A stretch of 64,000 bases of DNA, taken from assembly GCA_023055505.1 (NCBI GenBank), contig JALIRH010000006.1, forward strand, positions 23,781,105 to 23,845,104, given 5' to 3'. The notes below the pieces were generated by a model, which worked only from the letters and a program-made list of their open reading frames with translations, had not been told where the DNA came from and did not search any database. Numbering within the stretch: position 1 is the first letter of the stretch; each line of letters opens with the position of its first letter. This document shows positions 50,138-61,782 of this stretch, piece after piece. Both the position numbers and the translations under genes were made by a program. The stretch is from Callipepla californica brunnescens (taxonomy: Eukaryota; Chordata; Aves; Galliformes; Odontophoridae).

Positions 50138-53100
50138 CAGGGGGAATGGGCCCGTAAGAACACACAAGAAGCCTTTTAAGAGTGGTGTACTTCAGCGGAG
50201 AAGTGCAGTGTGCAAAAATGTGTTAATGTAACACAGAGCTCTGGTTTTGGAAAACACTGAAATGCTGCTCTGTAGTCATTTATTTTCACAGTAAGTTTAT
50301 TTCTCCTGTGCAGATTTGTTAATTAGATACTGCTTGTTTCAACTCTCTTTGTAATTGTAGTTTAAAACAGAAAAAAAATATCTGGAATGTTCAGTAACAC
50401 CCAGGCAATACATACAGTGACTGTTACTTTAGATTCAACAGAAGATTCAGATTAATTATGTGTTTCAGCAGGCTTGTCCACTGAGGATTCAGATAAACAT
50501 TTCATTACTTGTTTAATGGTCTGCTGAGGTGCCTAAGAAATCATCTGATGTTCCCACCTACCTCCTACTCATGGTATAAAAATGAAAAAAATATTCTTTT
50601 CCGTATCTGTTGTTGAAAAAATAAAATTGAAATCTCAATCATATAAAAGAAAAAAAGAACAAGAAAGATGAGAAATGAGAGCAAATGACAAAGAAATAAT
50701 ATGAAAATGAGTAAACTGTGACAAATCCGTGGCAAATTCATAGCATAATGTCCACCTGAAATTTTTGTTTATTTGTTTGTTTGTTAAGCCATGGAAATAA
50801 AACTGAAGATGTCCTTGCACAGGACAGAGCCTGGACACAGACATTTAAGTTTACCAAGTCTGTTTTACATTCTTGCATAGGAACACGCTTTCCTCCAAAT
50901 CAGAGTGTGGTTTTGAAGGAACAGTAAAGGTGATCCAAAGGTATAATTTGATGATTCACATCTCCTTTGAGATATTTAGGAGACTGGTAATTACTATTAT
51001 ACTTTTCCCTAAAACATTTTAAAGTGGTGACTCGAGGAGTGTTAGCCCAGGGTCATCTTTCTGGATTTAGATAGCTCTTGATATTTTAATCTACTGATAA
51101 ATAAAGAAGCGGAGCAGCAAGATCTGCCTCAAAGCTAGCTAGACAAATACAGTAATGGGCTCATTTTTGAAAAGTTTATGTAAGGAATCATCTGAATAGT
51201 GTTGAGGTGGATTTTCCATTATTGTGCAATCTATGCATGCATCAATATTGGTTTATTTTTGTTCTAATAGATCTGACAAACTTCAACTGAATTAATGCTG
51301 AGGCTCTATGTGCTTGCTTTTGGTAAGAGATCAGACTGTCAGAGTTGTAGTGACGATTTCAGGCTGTAAAATACATAGAAGAGTAGGAAAACAAAACAAA
51401 TAAGCTCACTGTATTTGGTGAGTTATACTGAAAAACATCTTGGTCATCATCGATTCAGTTCAACTTAGGACTTGTTATTTCTTTATTATGCTATTTTAAA
51501 AGGTATTGTGCTCCGATTTACTGCTTTAACTCAGTAACATATATTTATGTCAAACTCTTTAATAATTTTCTCAACTATTATAATGAAATGAAGTTAATAT
51601 CAGAACATGTCCCAGAAGTGGAATTTACCCTTTCATCTTCAGTATTCCTCAGGGCTTTTAGATGTTTTATTTGTTATAAACAAAAAGCAGACTTTCTGGC
51701 AATATTTTATTACAAAATTTCTGGAAGTTCACCTCTTGGATGTTGACAGAAAACAAATCTTAGTTATGTATTTCTATATAAAAGTTTCCATTCCCATTTG
51801 TCTGTTGAGCTGCAGATAGCTATAGGAGATTACAATATATGGTGATCAGGAGATTTTGTATGGACTTCTGACAAGAACTTCAATGGTAAGAAGGAATTTA
51901 CAGAAGAGTTCTTATTAGAAAACTATGGGAATAAAAGAAGGAAAAAGCTACAAAAACTTCTTTTTTTCTTTCTTTTTTCTTTTTTTAAATTTGATATTGG
52001 AAAAGCTTAGACAGAAGATTCCTAGGAAACCTATTTATAGAACTGATTTTTCATGGCCTGCTATTTTGTCATCATTCATGTCAGTGCAAAGTGAGTCAAA
52101 TGATACTCATGTTAACATGAACATGATCTAAATACAAATTTTGCAGAAGTGCACAGTAATGAAGAACATAGCTTTAAGAATTTCACGTTGATGCTTATAC
52201 AGTGTGGAAAAAGAAAAAAAAAAAGAAAAAAAAAATGCAGTGTTTTTTTTCTGAGGCCCTGTGCTAAGTCCTTGCAGGAACTTAGTCTCAGAATGGCAAC
52301 GGTTGACTTGTAAGCAGCCTGCCACTTAGTTTGAAGTGTCAGCTGCAAATTAGTTGTCAAGTATGACATATCCAAGATGTGCATAGGAAAATGCAGATAA
52401 TAGCAGGTATTAAGTCAGATATGGATAAAGTAGACAGTTACTAAATCTAATTCTAACCAGGCCCACTAGGTGAACACAGTTTTAATGTAGATCTGCCTAG
52501 ATCTTCACATCACACAGTAGTCCTAGGAGACTTTTAAAGACTAAAAGATATCCTAAGTCAAAAAAGCAATTTTAACAAAACGGGCAACAGAACCTCTCAA
52601 ATTTGAAATGTCAAAGTAGTTTGTGAGAGGAACAGAGCTAAAGGGTTTATGAACAATAGGGCATTTCAGGAAGGTCCTTGTGTCCAGTCAACTCAGCTTT
52701 CTGTATAGCAGCAAACTGTGCAGAATGATCTGTTTTCTAACTCTTCTCTGTGGCCACCTATATGCACTTAATTCCCAAGTCTTTGCTGCAACTCTCCTAC
52801 CCAACCCAGCTTGAAGCTTGCATCCTACATTGCTTTGAGCAGACCAGAACTGTGGAATTTCCCAGCACCTTTTCAGAACTCCACCTAGACCAGTCACTCC
52901 TCTGGGCAAAGAGAGGCATAATTAGGGAACAAAATGTAGAGCAAGAAAGCAATAACCTAAAGGCAAACAAATCCTATTACAGCATTCAGTAAATACAAGG
53001 TTCACAGCTCTGGTGGTCATCTGATCTTTTTCACAAAAGAAATGAAAAGAGAAAGTTGAGCTATTTTTTCACTCTGAACACCTAACACTTGTGGTTCAGT

Positions 53101-53230
53101 CATTTACCTTAAATATGTGAGACTTATACCCCTCCTCTTATACCAACCTAAGAAAAATGATAATAAATGTGGCTAATTTCAGAAGTCTTTCATCTTTTTT
53201 TGTGCTATTGTACTGTATGCTGAAATCCTT
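50138..53230. other. Non-coding DNA, small simple repeats
   Basis: A (TTTG)n-like patch is at about 50763-50785, a T/C tract at about 51959-51986 and an A-rich tract at about 52207-52235. No gene or transposon was recognised. Confidence 0.5.
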
Positions 53231-53608
53231 GGGGTTGCTGTTGAGGGGTCTAGAGCACAAGCCTTATGAGGAGTGGCTGAGGGAACTGGGATTATTTTAT
53301 CTGGGGAAGAGGGGGCTCATGGGAGACCTTGTTGCTCTCTACAACTGCCTGAAAGGAATAATGAGGTGGGAGTCAGCCTCTTCGCTGATGTAACTAGTGA
53401 TAGGACTAGTTGTTCCAGGAGAAATTCAGGTTGGACATTAGGAAATACTTCTCTAAGAGTTAGGTGCTGGAAAGGGTGGCCCAGGGAGGTGGATCAATAT
53501 AAATGTTGTACTGGGGGACATGGTTTAGTGGAAAATTCTGGTGGTAGTTGGATGGTTGGACTGGATGACCTTGGAGTTCTTTTCCAACCTTAGTGATTCT
53601 ATGATTCC
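53231..53608 (+). mobile_element. CR1 LINE 3' region, sense
   Basis: This 378-bp copy follows the avian CR1 3' region in order. It runs through GGGGTCTAGAGCACAAGCCT, TATGAGGAGTGGCTGAGGGA, CTCTACAACTGCCTGAAAGG and GTTGGACATTAGGAAATACT, then GGCCCAGGGAGGTGG. It ends with GGTTGGACTGGATGACCTTG, TTCCAACCTTAGTGATTCTA and TGATTCC. It has internal deletions: the GAGGAAATGGCCTCAAGTTG-type segment expected after GTGATAGGAC is missing, as is part of the segment after the AGGTGG block. It holds the very end of the reverse-transcriptase ORF and the 3' UTR; no intact coding sequence remains. Confidence 0.95.
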
Positions 53609-54202
53609 AGTGATGTGGGACTGCTAAGTGTATTGGCAATGCTGTTGGGCAGAATGCTTTCCATCAGGCGGTCTGTTACCTCATATAGGGTATACAATGC
53701 AAAAAACAGAAGGAAGGAGTTAAATGTTGCTTTTCACATGCTTATGTAATATGTAGTAATTCATTCAAATGTTACTGAATCAAAAATTCGCTTTAATTTT
53801 TGGATTTTGACAGTGCTGATGGAAAGATATTTTCAAGGAAAATGACTAATCCCAACAACCTTGGCTGTAGTCCTAATGTAATGCTTGTGCTTAAGTCACT
53901 CAGCAGGAGAATCCCTTTAACAGATATTAAATGTCAACCTAAGTGACAAGTAGCCCCTGCTGAAATCAATATCCACTAGCACAGCAGCCATTTAATGGTT
54001 ATTCATTAAAACAGCAGGCTGCTTCTTCCACAGAATTAAAGACAAAATCCTTTTAAGAAGTTTATCATTACATTCTCTGCCTTGGAAATTTTGAAACATG
54101 AAGACAGGTTTATTAAGAATCTGTATTTTTGGCAGTAGATGACTTTTTCCATCTGGATGGTTACAAAATTTGTAGGGATATGTCTGTGAAACATTATGAA
54201 AA
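53609..54202. other. Non-coding DNA between CR1 and mariner copies
   Basis: Nothing recognisable is present in this interval. Confidence 0.5.
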
Positions 54203-54204
54203 TA

Positions 54205-55198
54205 TGCAAGCTGCTTCTAAAGTAATACCTCCTATTTATTTCCATGGAAACTACAACAGATACAAAAAGGTCAAGAACACTATTTAATAGAGCGAATTCT
54301 TATCTACCAAACACCATTTTTCTGAATACCACCATTAGGTACCATTAGCTCTGCTTTTTTTGTCAGCAGTGAACAAGAGTCCACATGCAGCTTAGTCTGC
54401 CTTGTGATATAGTGGTCAGAATTGATGACTTGTCCAGGTTCCAGGAAATTAGGAATTATCACCCCTTTCCAATCTTAAAAGCCAGTGCAGATCACCATAC
54501 TCACTGAGGGCTTTAAACTGAACTTCTTCATGGGGAATTCATGTGTTGCCACTCCATGAACTGTTGGTTTGACTTCGGCTCATAGAGGTGACACCATGTC
54601 TCATCACTGATAATGGTGCAATCCAGGAAATTATCACCTTCAGTTTTCTACTGGTTGAATACAAGTTTGCATATAATGTTATTTCTTTTCCCTTGTGAGC
54701 ATTCGTGAGACGTACCTAGTACAAACTTTGCAATATTTTAATGTTATCTCCATTGTTTCCAACACACTGAAGGTGATATTCAGCTCCATACATTTCTCCA
54801 GTTATAATCAGTTCAGATGAGCTGATCAATATGTTCTTCATTTCATGGTGTGACACCTGTGCATGGCCTCCCAGAACATGATTTATCTTTCACATTGCTG
54901 TCACCACTGCTGAAACATATAACCCACTCTTTTTTCTCCGTAAATGTTCAGCAAGCATCAGTGGGTGCATTTTTTTCCTCATGTAGGAATCCAGTTCCAC
55001 ACCTTGCTTCATAAATGCTTACATAACAGACACAATTTTGTCAGACTGCCGCTCTGCTGCCATCTGTCACTCAGCAACAAAATGTAATGGAATATTGGTG
55101 GGAAGGTTCAAACTCTACTGCCATAACACCAACATCCACCTGTGACATCATGGGCCAACATAATAAAATAGCAGGCATTACTTTCAGAGTTGTCCTCA
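54205..55198 (-). mobile_element. Mariner-type (Galluhop-like) copy, 994 bp, inverted
   Basis: Terminal TA dinucleotides lie at 54203-54204 and 55199-55200. The element's 5' end is on the right (reverse complement TGAGGACAACTCTGAAAGTA), and its 3' end on the left reads TGCAAGCTGCTTCTAAAGTA. It carries the same 5' block as the other copies (GCCAACATAATAAAATAGCA on the + strand, CTGCTGCCATCTGTCACTCA) and the same 3' block (TTTCCATGGAAACTACAACA). It keeps most of the transposase region but has lost part of the catalytic C-terminal segment. It is the longest of the three copies. Confidence 0.93.
54345..55036 (-). pseudogene. Mariner transposase pseudogene, truncated
   Basis: Read on the minus strand, blocks of mariner transposase are recognisable in different frames. 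The block containing ISDETWCHLYEP (around 54590-54620) includes one of the catalytic aspartates. The block containing FLEPGQVINSD follows (around 54410-54440). After it the sequence jumps to the 3' end of the element, so the region with the last catalytic Asp and its HDNARPH-type motif is missing. The position equivalent to the start codon reads ATT. Frameshifts and stops separate the blocks. The gene is dead. Confidence 0.82.
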
Positions 55199-55200
55199 TA

Positions 55201-56701
55201 TGTAAATTCATGAAAAGACTTAGAGTTCCCACATACTAATACACTGTGATTAGACTGAAAACAAGTGGAAACTGACCGTGAAAATGACTGAGAAATTCAT
55301 TAATGTTTCTAGATGAATTAATGAAAAAAAAATAATCCATGTTTCACAATTTTTTTCCTAATTAAAATAGGAAATAATTTTATTTAGAATATTAGTAGGT
55401 GTGTGAGTGTGAGAGCACCTTTCATGGAAGGAGCACTTTCATTACTAAAGTTCTAAAGATATTTTTTATTTGAAAAAAGTTTTCTTAATATTATGAACAT
55501 GGATGGGTTTTCTTTTAAGTTTGTAAGTTGATTTTGAAAGGAAAGGTACCTTTTGTGTTTTCTGTTGTCCCATTCTAGAGAATTTTATGTTCTTCAGATA
55601 ATGAAGATACCAAAACATTCTTTAGTTAGCATCCCTGCAACTATGATGTAGTTCTTCACAGTTTGAACTTCTCTACTAATAATTAATCACTAAGTCCTAT
55701 TTTTTACTGAAACATTTCAAGTAGATTTAAGATATTCTGGAGTATTTAGCTCTGAAATTTTTCCATTGTACCCTGATTACAAAGAAAAAGAAAACATATA
55801 TTATATGAAAGAACATAACTAACATTTTTTAAGACTCCTGTAGCCTTCAATAGCCCTGGAAGTTTTTCTTCAGCTATTGGGATGTAGTGTCTTCCTGACT
55901 GTAACAGGAGTGTTACATGAAAGACAGAGATATTTCTCAACTTTTTTGTGTATGCCTGTACACTGTATGATTTTCTCTGTAAAGCTTTGGAATTGGTTTT
56001 CAAAATGGAATTAGTGTTTCTTGAATGAAACAGAAGTGAGGTAACAAAGTTGAGAAGTTAACCTGTTATAGATATCCAGCAATGATTTCATTTAGACTCA
56101 GATAGGAAAAGGATGTATGAATGTTGCCAGAGATGACCTTTCATTTCCTTTGTCCAATTTTGATAAAGAGTAATCAACAGAGTGATAGAGAGGAAGGTGG
56201 CCTCCCTTGCACCAAGCCTGTGGGGGACATTCTGTAGGAGGGATTACAGTTGTAGTTTTCTTTGATCTTCTGTCACCAAAGCCCTTTAATTAATCCATCT
56301 CAAACAACTGTGGCAGTTTTAACATCTGGTGGTTTAAGTGCAACAAATCCCATTCCTCTGTTGTAGAGGTGCCTTGAGTAAGCCTAGTGACATATGGTGT
56401 CTTAGTAAAAGTAGTATGATTTTTCTGACATTCTTTCCAATGTAAGTAGGAGTCACAAATGTTCAGCACTATTAAAATTTAAGCCAATTTTATGTAGATG
56501 CCTGAATATGGATATATATGATATGGCATAGATCTGAAAATTTTGTTTTATTGGCCAATATATTATGTTTTACCTTATAGATGTAAGAAATGTTTCTCAC
56601 TGCTAACTATGGATGCAAAAAGTTTTTGAGAAACACCCAGGTGTAGGAAGACAGAAACAAAGGTAACAGGAGTATCATACAGCAGATTACACATCTGAGG
56701 A
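55201..56701. other. Non-coding DNA, nothing recognised
   Basis: AT-rich unique-looking DNA. No gene or repeat was seen. Confidence 0.5.
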
Positions 56702-56957
56702 GTCACAGAATTGTAGAATTGCTCAGGTTGGAAAAGACCTTCAAGGTCATCAAGTCCAACTGCAGCCTAACCGTACTACACTAACTAACAACCCACTGCT
56801 AAATCATGTTGCTGAACACCACATCCAAGTGAATTTTAAACACATCCAGGGATGGTGACTCTATCACCTCCCTGGGGAGCCTATTCTAGTGCCTAACAAC
56901 CCTTTGAGTAAAGAAGTTTTTCCTGATATCTAACCTAACTGTCCCCTGCAAAACTCA
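56702..56957 (-). mobile_element. CR1 LINE 3' fragment, antisense
   Basis: On the + strand it begins with GTCACAGAATTGTAGAATTG and CTCAGGTTGGAAAAGACCTT, then CATCAAGTCCAACTGCAGCC. It continues through CATCCAGGGATGGTGACTC, CACCTCCCTGGGGAGCC and AAGTTTTTCCTGATATCTAA. This is the reverse complement of the CR1 3' end. Its 3' terminus is at 56702, and it is 5'-truncated near 56957. Similarity is high, so it is younger than the copy at 13101-13366. Confidence 0.95.
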
Positions 56958-58992
56958 ATTAAAGTCTTTGTTTTAATGAGAGGACACATTTAAGCAATGA
57001 CTTCAGTTCTTTGAGTTCAATAAATCTGGAGTTAGAAATGTTCTCTGGGTTCAGGCATCTTTGCTGGGTGAAATTTTAAACAAAAGTGAAAAAAAAAAAG
57101 TTACAGGATAGTAGTTTGACTGTTCTCTGTCTTCCTCTTCCAGATCTTCATTCAATTTTAAGTCAAAAGTGACTATGCTTTAGCATTCAGTGCAATTATT
57201 ATGCTCGACTACTTCCAATGATACTTGAAAAAATAATTAGTAGCCATTGAATGAATCCATGCCATTCAATGTCTGGCCTGGCTGGCAATTTGTATTCTGA
57301 AATTGAAAATGTGTGCTACAAAGAAAGACCTATATGCCTGTCACACTCCTCTCATGAATACCAGTCAATATCTCCTATTTCAAACTGGGTCTATGAGAGA
57401 GCAAAAGAACATGCATAAAACAGTCAATCTGAGAGATTATGCATTATTGCTAGAAATATTTTTTTGTAAAGGCAATTCAGCGCAAGAATTCACTGATAAT
57501 TCAGTAAGATTGCCTACTAACAAAATTTAGTAATGTAATAAGAATGGATTTCTGACTGGTTTCCAAGGAAGAATTACCAAAACAAAAACAAACAAATGAA
57601 AGTATGAGGAATCTGGGGCCAGGTTTCAACCCTGTCTGTTAGAACTAGTTTCATTAAGAGGAGGCTGTATTCTGCTGATACACAACATGTTTTGTATCAA
57701 AAGTTATTGCAGAGAGATCAAAAATAAATTTTTTTTGATGACTGGAATTGTTTCCAGTACTCTTAGAGTAGTCTGAGAACACTAATGTAGTATTGAAAGT
57801 GTTGTGAAGTAAAGAAGGAAAAATATGATGCTATTATACAGATAAATTTGACAGGCATTTTTTATTCCTACTTGAATGAATTCTTATATTTTTCATTTTA
57901 TTAATAATCTAACTTGTTGCTGTTAAAATTAGCTGAATTTGCAAAAGTACAGGTGATCTCATGGTGGACTATTTTTATACGAAGTCAAAGATAATACAAT
58001 GATAGGACAATGTATTGTGGCAGAATAGTGATAGACTTGAGAAGATTTTGATTTCTGTTCAGAGGACTGAACTCACATGCTACCAACATAAAAGGGAAAA
58101 TAGTAATAAAAAATGCAAATATCAAATGAGGCAAAACAAATTATTACCACTATCTCGTCTGTATCTGAAAGCACATTTATTTTTCTTCCCAGGACTGGCC
58201 ACTGTAGGAAGAAAAAGTGAAACATTTTATTCCTGTGTGATACCAAAATTGCTCAGTGTCTGACAAGACTTCCCCTAGAAAGGAGTTGCCAGCAGCCATT
58301 AGATTAAAGATGGTAGAAGGCCAAGTTCTTTTTGCTTGAATGCTTTATTTTATTACTAGGAAGTTAGGAATGAGATAAAAATTATCATTACATGGTATTG
58401 AGAAGAGAGATTAGAGAAGACAACGCAGATATGCAACAGAACTTCACTGACAGGAAGCTGATCATGACATGCATATCCCAAAAGGAGTTCTTGGTGGCAG
58501 CATGCACCACTTTCTGTCTGCTGTCTTCCCCCCCTCTGTTGAAATAAATTTTTGTTACCAAATATGGGAGCTTTTGTAAAGAAAATTCTTAATCCCATTT
58601 ATTTGGCTAAGTGCTTAGAATTTGAAGTTATTTTCCATTTGGACAGCACAATGAGTAAAGCTTCAATATCTAAATTTGATTATGTTACACCAGCTGATGA
58701 CATTATGGGTGGATGGTTTAAGTAGAGTTTAATCTGGAAAGAATGTGGGGTACGCCTTAATTCAGCTGTATTTCTCCATGAAACTTGTGTTCATTTGTAA
58801 AGGTGTTGGCATTGTTGGTTCAGCATCATGCATTTCTTCATGGACCACACAGATTGCCTGTATAAGGTGTTCCAGTGCCTGGAAACAGTAAACCAAAATC
58901 TTTAATTTTAAATATACATATCATCATGCGAATGTGTATACGTGCATAAACTGAGACAAAGACATATATCAGACATATATATGTATGTAGTC
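56958..58992. other. Non-coding DNA, nothing recognised
   Basis: This is mostly unique-looking AT-rich DNA. Between about 58905 and 58990 there is an alternating TA/CA-type patch (ATATACATAT, ATATATGTATG). No gene was found. Confidence 0.5.
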
Positions 58993-59030
58993 TTTGTTGT
59001 TGTTGTTTGTTTGTTTGTTTTTATTTTTGT
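58993..59030. repeat. (TTG)n/(TTTG)n simple repeat
   Basis: Several TTG units grade into TTTG units and then TTTTTATTTTTG. Confidence 0.9.
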
Positions 59031-60894
59031 TTCTTACAGTGTTTTAGAATGTTGTATATAGAAAAGCCCCCTAGCTGAAAACAGGAACTTTGTGATGTCT
59101 ATTACTGATATGTGAATATTCCACTAGCATTTGTTTTCTTTCTTTCCTTTCTATTTTTATTTTTTTTTTTTCCAATTGCCTCTTTGATTCACTGAGAGAT
59201 ATTTGACAAGAAGTAGGATGAATTTCAGTCTTAACCAATTCACATCACTCCTGGATTTGGTCCCCAGTGTATTGAAACAGAAAATACAATCAGATTAGAT
59301 TGCTGCACTTCCTTGTTTATTAGCTATTATTTCTCAGTGCATTGTTTGTTTCATTTGTTTGTTTTGCTTTTTGCTTCCTGACAAGGCTATTAAAGACAGC
59401 CTACAGAGAAAGCACTTACTCAAATTGCTCCTTGTGGAGGGAAGGCAGGGTTTTAGAAATGAAACTCAGAGAGCTAAACAGCATATTCTGACTTCTTTTC
59501 TATTTGCAGAACCTTCACTGACTTTGTTACTAGTTCTGTAAACAGCTGGGGATGGATTCATCTGTCTTCAAATTTCAAGTTGTGAGCCAAGGGAAGATGA
59601 TGGTTTTATCTTGAGATTTGGGAAGTTTTTAATGTTATTTGGGCACAAAACTGGCTTTATTATAATACCCAAAGCAAATTGTATTATTGCTCCATTATAA
59701 ATAGCAAAACAGAAAATGCAGGCAGGCAGCAGCTGTGATGGCTGAAAGAAGAACAACACAAACCGCAGAAAAATGCTAGTCATGTCATCCCCACCATGCT
59801 TCCAAAGTGCTTGACCAAGCACTGAGGCTAAAACCAGAATCCTGCAAATTGGCAGGCAATCAACCTTACTCTTAGCCCGTTGGAAGACCATTATTTTCTC
59901 CCACTGATAAAAGCCTGAAGCTTTAGATTGTTAAGGTGTCTTGAGTGTCTAAACAAGTTAGGAAAGGTTTCGTGAGCTGATCTCGCAAGTACATGGGTAA
60001 CATTTTAGGATCCCAAGTGCTTGGGTAAGTGCTTGTCTTTGAGCTGTGATGAAATCAGACTGTATGGTTACAGAAAGCTTTGCTTTACAGATATTTGCTT
60101 GTCAGCAAGGAGAAGCCAGCCACTCAAAGGCAAAAATGTTCACCAGTAATTGGAAAAAGATTTTGGCGTGCTGATTGAAATGCTAGGAAAATGTTGTGTG
60201 TGTGGCCTTGTAATTATTCTCACAATGAAGTCAAGAACCAGTCAGTGGAAGAATGCTTTCTGCTTCTCAGTACTGTTAAATCCTGCTTCAGAAACTTCCA
60301 TCCCCAATCACTATTTTGCCCCTAAGGAATAGCACTGGAATATCTGAGCATCCAAATGTCTGACACTGAAATGGTACCTCTGGAAATTTTATGCCTGCAG
60401 AAACAAATAGCTCAGTCCTGAAAGTGAGGCATAGTCAGCCCTGAGAAAATATTAGGAATACAATTTTTGTCTTTCTGTGCTAGAGGGCACCTTGTGTTAG
60501 GCTAAGATCCAACATTTTACTAAAGCTGTTATTCAACGGAGGACAAATAGAACATATGATTTTCATGTATAGACCATTTAGTTTAATCGCAGAATAAAAA
60601 TATTTTTCTTAGTTTCTCTGAAAACTTGAACTCTGTATGTTAACAAATTTGTGTGAACATTTTATTTGCCATCGATGCCTTGCTTACATGCTCTCTGATC
60701 CATCTAACTTGTATTGACTCTGTGCCCCTTCATTACTTGATACCAGGGATAGTCTGAATGAATCCCAAAAGAATTTAAGACATCTGGGTTACTATATAGC
60801 AATTAATTACATGAGGAACTTATTATCTTTATAAATTAATTCTACATCTGTTGAGCATAAAAACTAAAATACAGGTTTTATTATTTATGTCTCA
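59031..60894. other. Non-coding DNA, nothing recognised
   Basis: A T13-type run is at about 59158-59171. The minus-strand frame at 59568-59891 (107 codons) has no recognisable domain. No repeats were identified. Confidence 0.5.
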
Positions 60895-60959
60895 GAAAAA
60901 TAATAATAAATCTAAAAATAAAATTTAATAAAAATAATTAAAAATAATTTAATAAATTT
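60895..60959. repeat. Nearly pure A/T island
   Basis: Sixty-five bases contain only one C, with AATAAT, AATTAA and TTTAATAAA words. It is low-complexity DNA that would unwind easily. A matrix-attachment role is possible but unsupported. Confidence 0.8.
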
Positions 60960-61531
60960 GATGCTCCACATCATCTTCTTTAAATGTCTTTTTCAGTTAT
61001 CAGTTGTTATACTGTTATCAGTCATGTATTATATTTTTATTTTTCCTGAGACAGTTATTGATTAGGAGAACACTATGTTATGTAGTACATTGAAGCTGAG
61101 TAAAGGAAGGATTGCTCTTCTGTGATGGAATCTATGTAATGCAGGGTCTTACATGCTGGGTATCTCTGATCTTTCTACATATTTGCTAACATACTTTTAT
61201 ACCTTTGCTATGTCTTCATCGGTGTGCAGTTCCATGGTACACTTGAATTTCCTGTATATAGTGCCTTTAAAATAAGTTATTATTTCTTTGTTTTCTTCCT
61301 TACTCATATAACCAGTTCTGCTCACCTCTGTGTCTCCATCTCTTCAACTGACTTTCAAGATTTACAACTGAATGGGGTCTCCAGTGTTAGCCTGCCCCTT
61401 TAAGCTTCCAGTGTCCTTTCGTTGTGGCCTCTTCCCTGCATCCTTTCTTCAATTCTCAATGCCTCTGCTGTCATACCAGCCCTTTCATGTCATGATGTTA
61501 TGAAGAAATGGGTCATTATTCTGGGCAGAGT
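60960..61531. other. Non-coding DNA, nothing recognised
   Basis: No gene or repeat was seen. A mildly GC-richer patch at about 61320-61500 precedes the palindrome. Confidence 0.5.
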
Positions 61532-61567
61532 GTTCTCAGCAATTTAATTAATTAAATTACTGAGAAC
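61532..61567. repeat. Near-perfect 36-bp palindrome
   Basis: GTTCTCAG at the left pairs exactly with CTGAGAAC at the right. Between them AATTTAATTAATTAAATT is itself a perfect 18-bp palindrome. Only one base pair of the 36-bp dyad mismatches, and there is no loop. The AT-rich centre could extrude as a cruciform. Confidence 0.92.
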
Positions 61568-61636
61568 AGCTCATGAAGAGGCTACAGTAGAAACTTAGCA
61601 TCACAAGCATAGCCTGGGCAGGCCAGGGCACCACTT

Positions 61637-61655
61637 TTATCTATCTGTCTGTCTG

Positions 61656-61707
<52 letters not shown>

Positions 61708-61782
61708 CATCCATCCATCCATCCATTATTTTATTTTATTTTATTTTATTTTATTTTATTTTATTTTATTTTATTTTATTTT
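61637..61782. repeat. Compound microsatellite (CTGT)n(CTAT)n(CCAT)n(ATTTT)n
   Basis: Four simple repeats follow one another: CTGT/CTAT units with one interruption (TCTGTGTCTG), then about nine CTAT units, five CCAT-type units, and about eleven ATTTT units to 61782. The first three are related by single-base changes (CTGT to CTAT to CCAT), which suggests spread of point mutants by slippage. The ATTTT part has a different period. Confidence 0.95.

Noticed and set aside
53157..53593. Two + strand open frames over 53.2-53.6 kb
   Set aside because: They are translations of the CR1 3' region, with no intact reverse-transcriptase segment.
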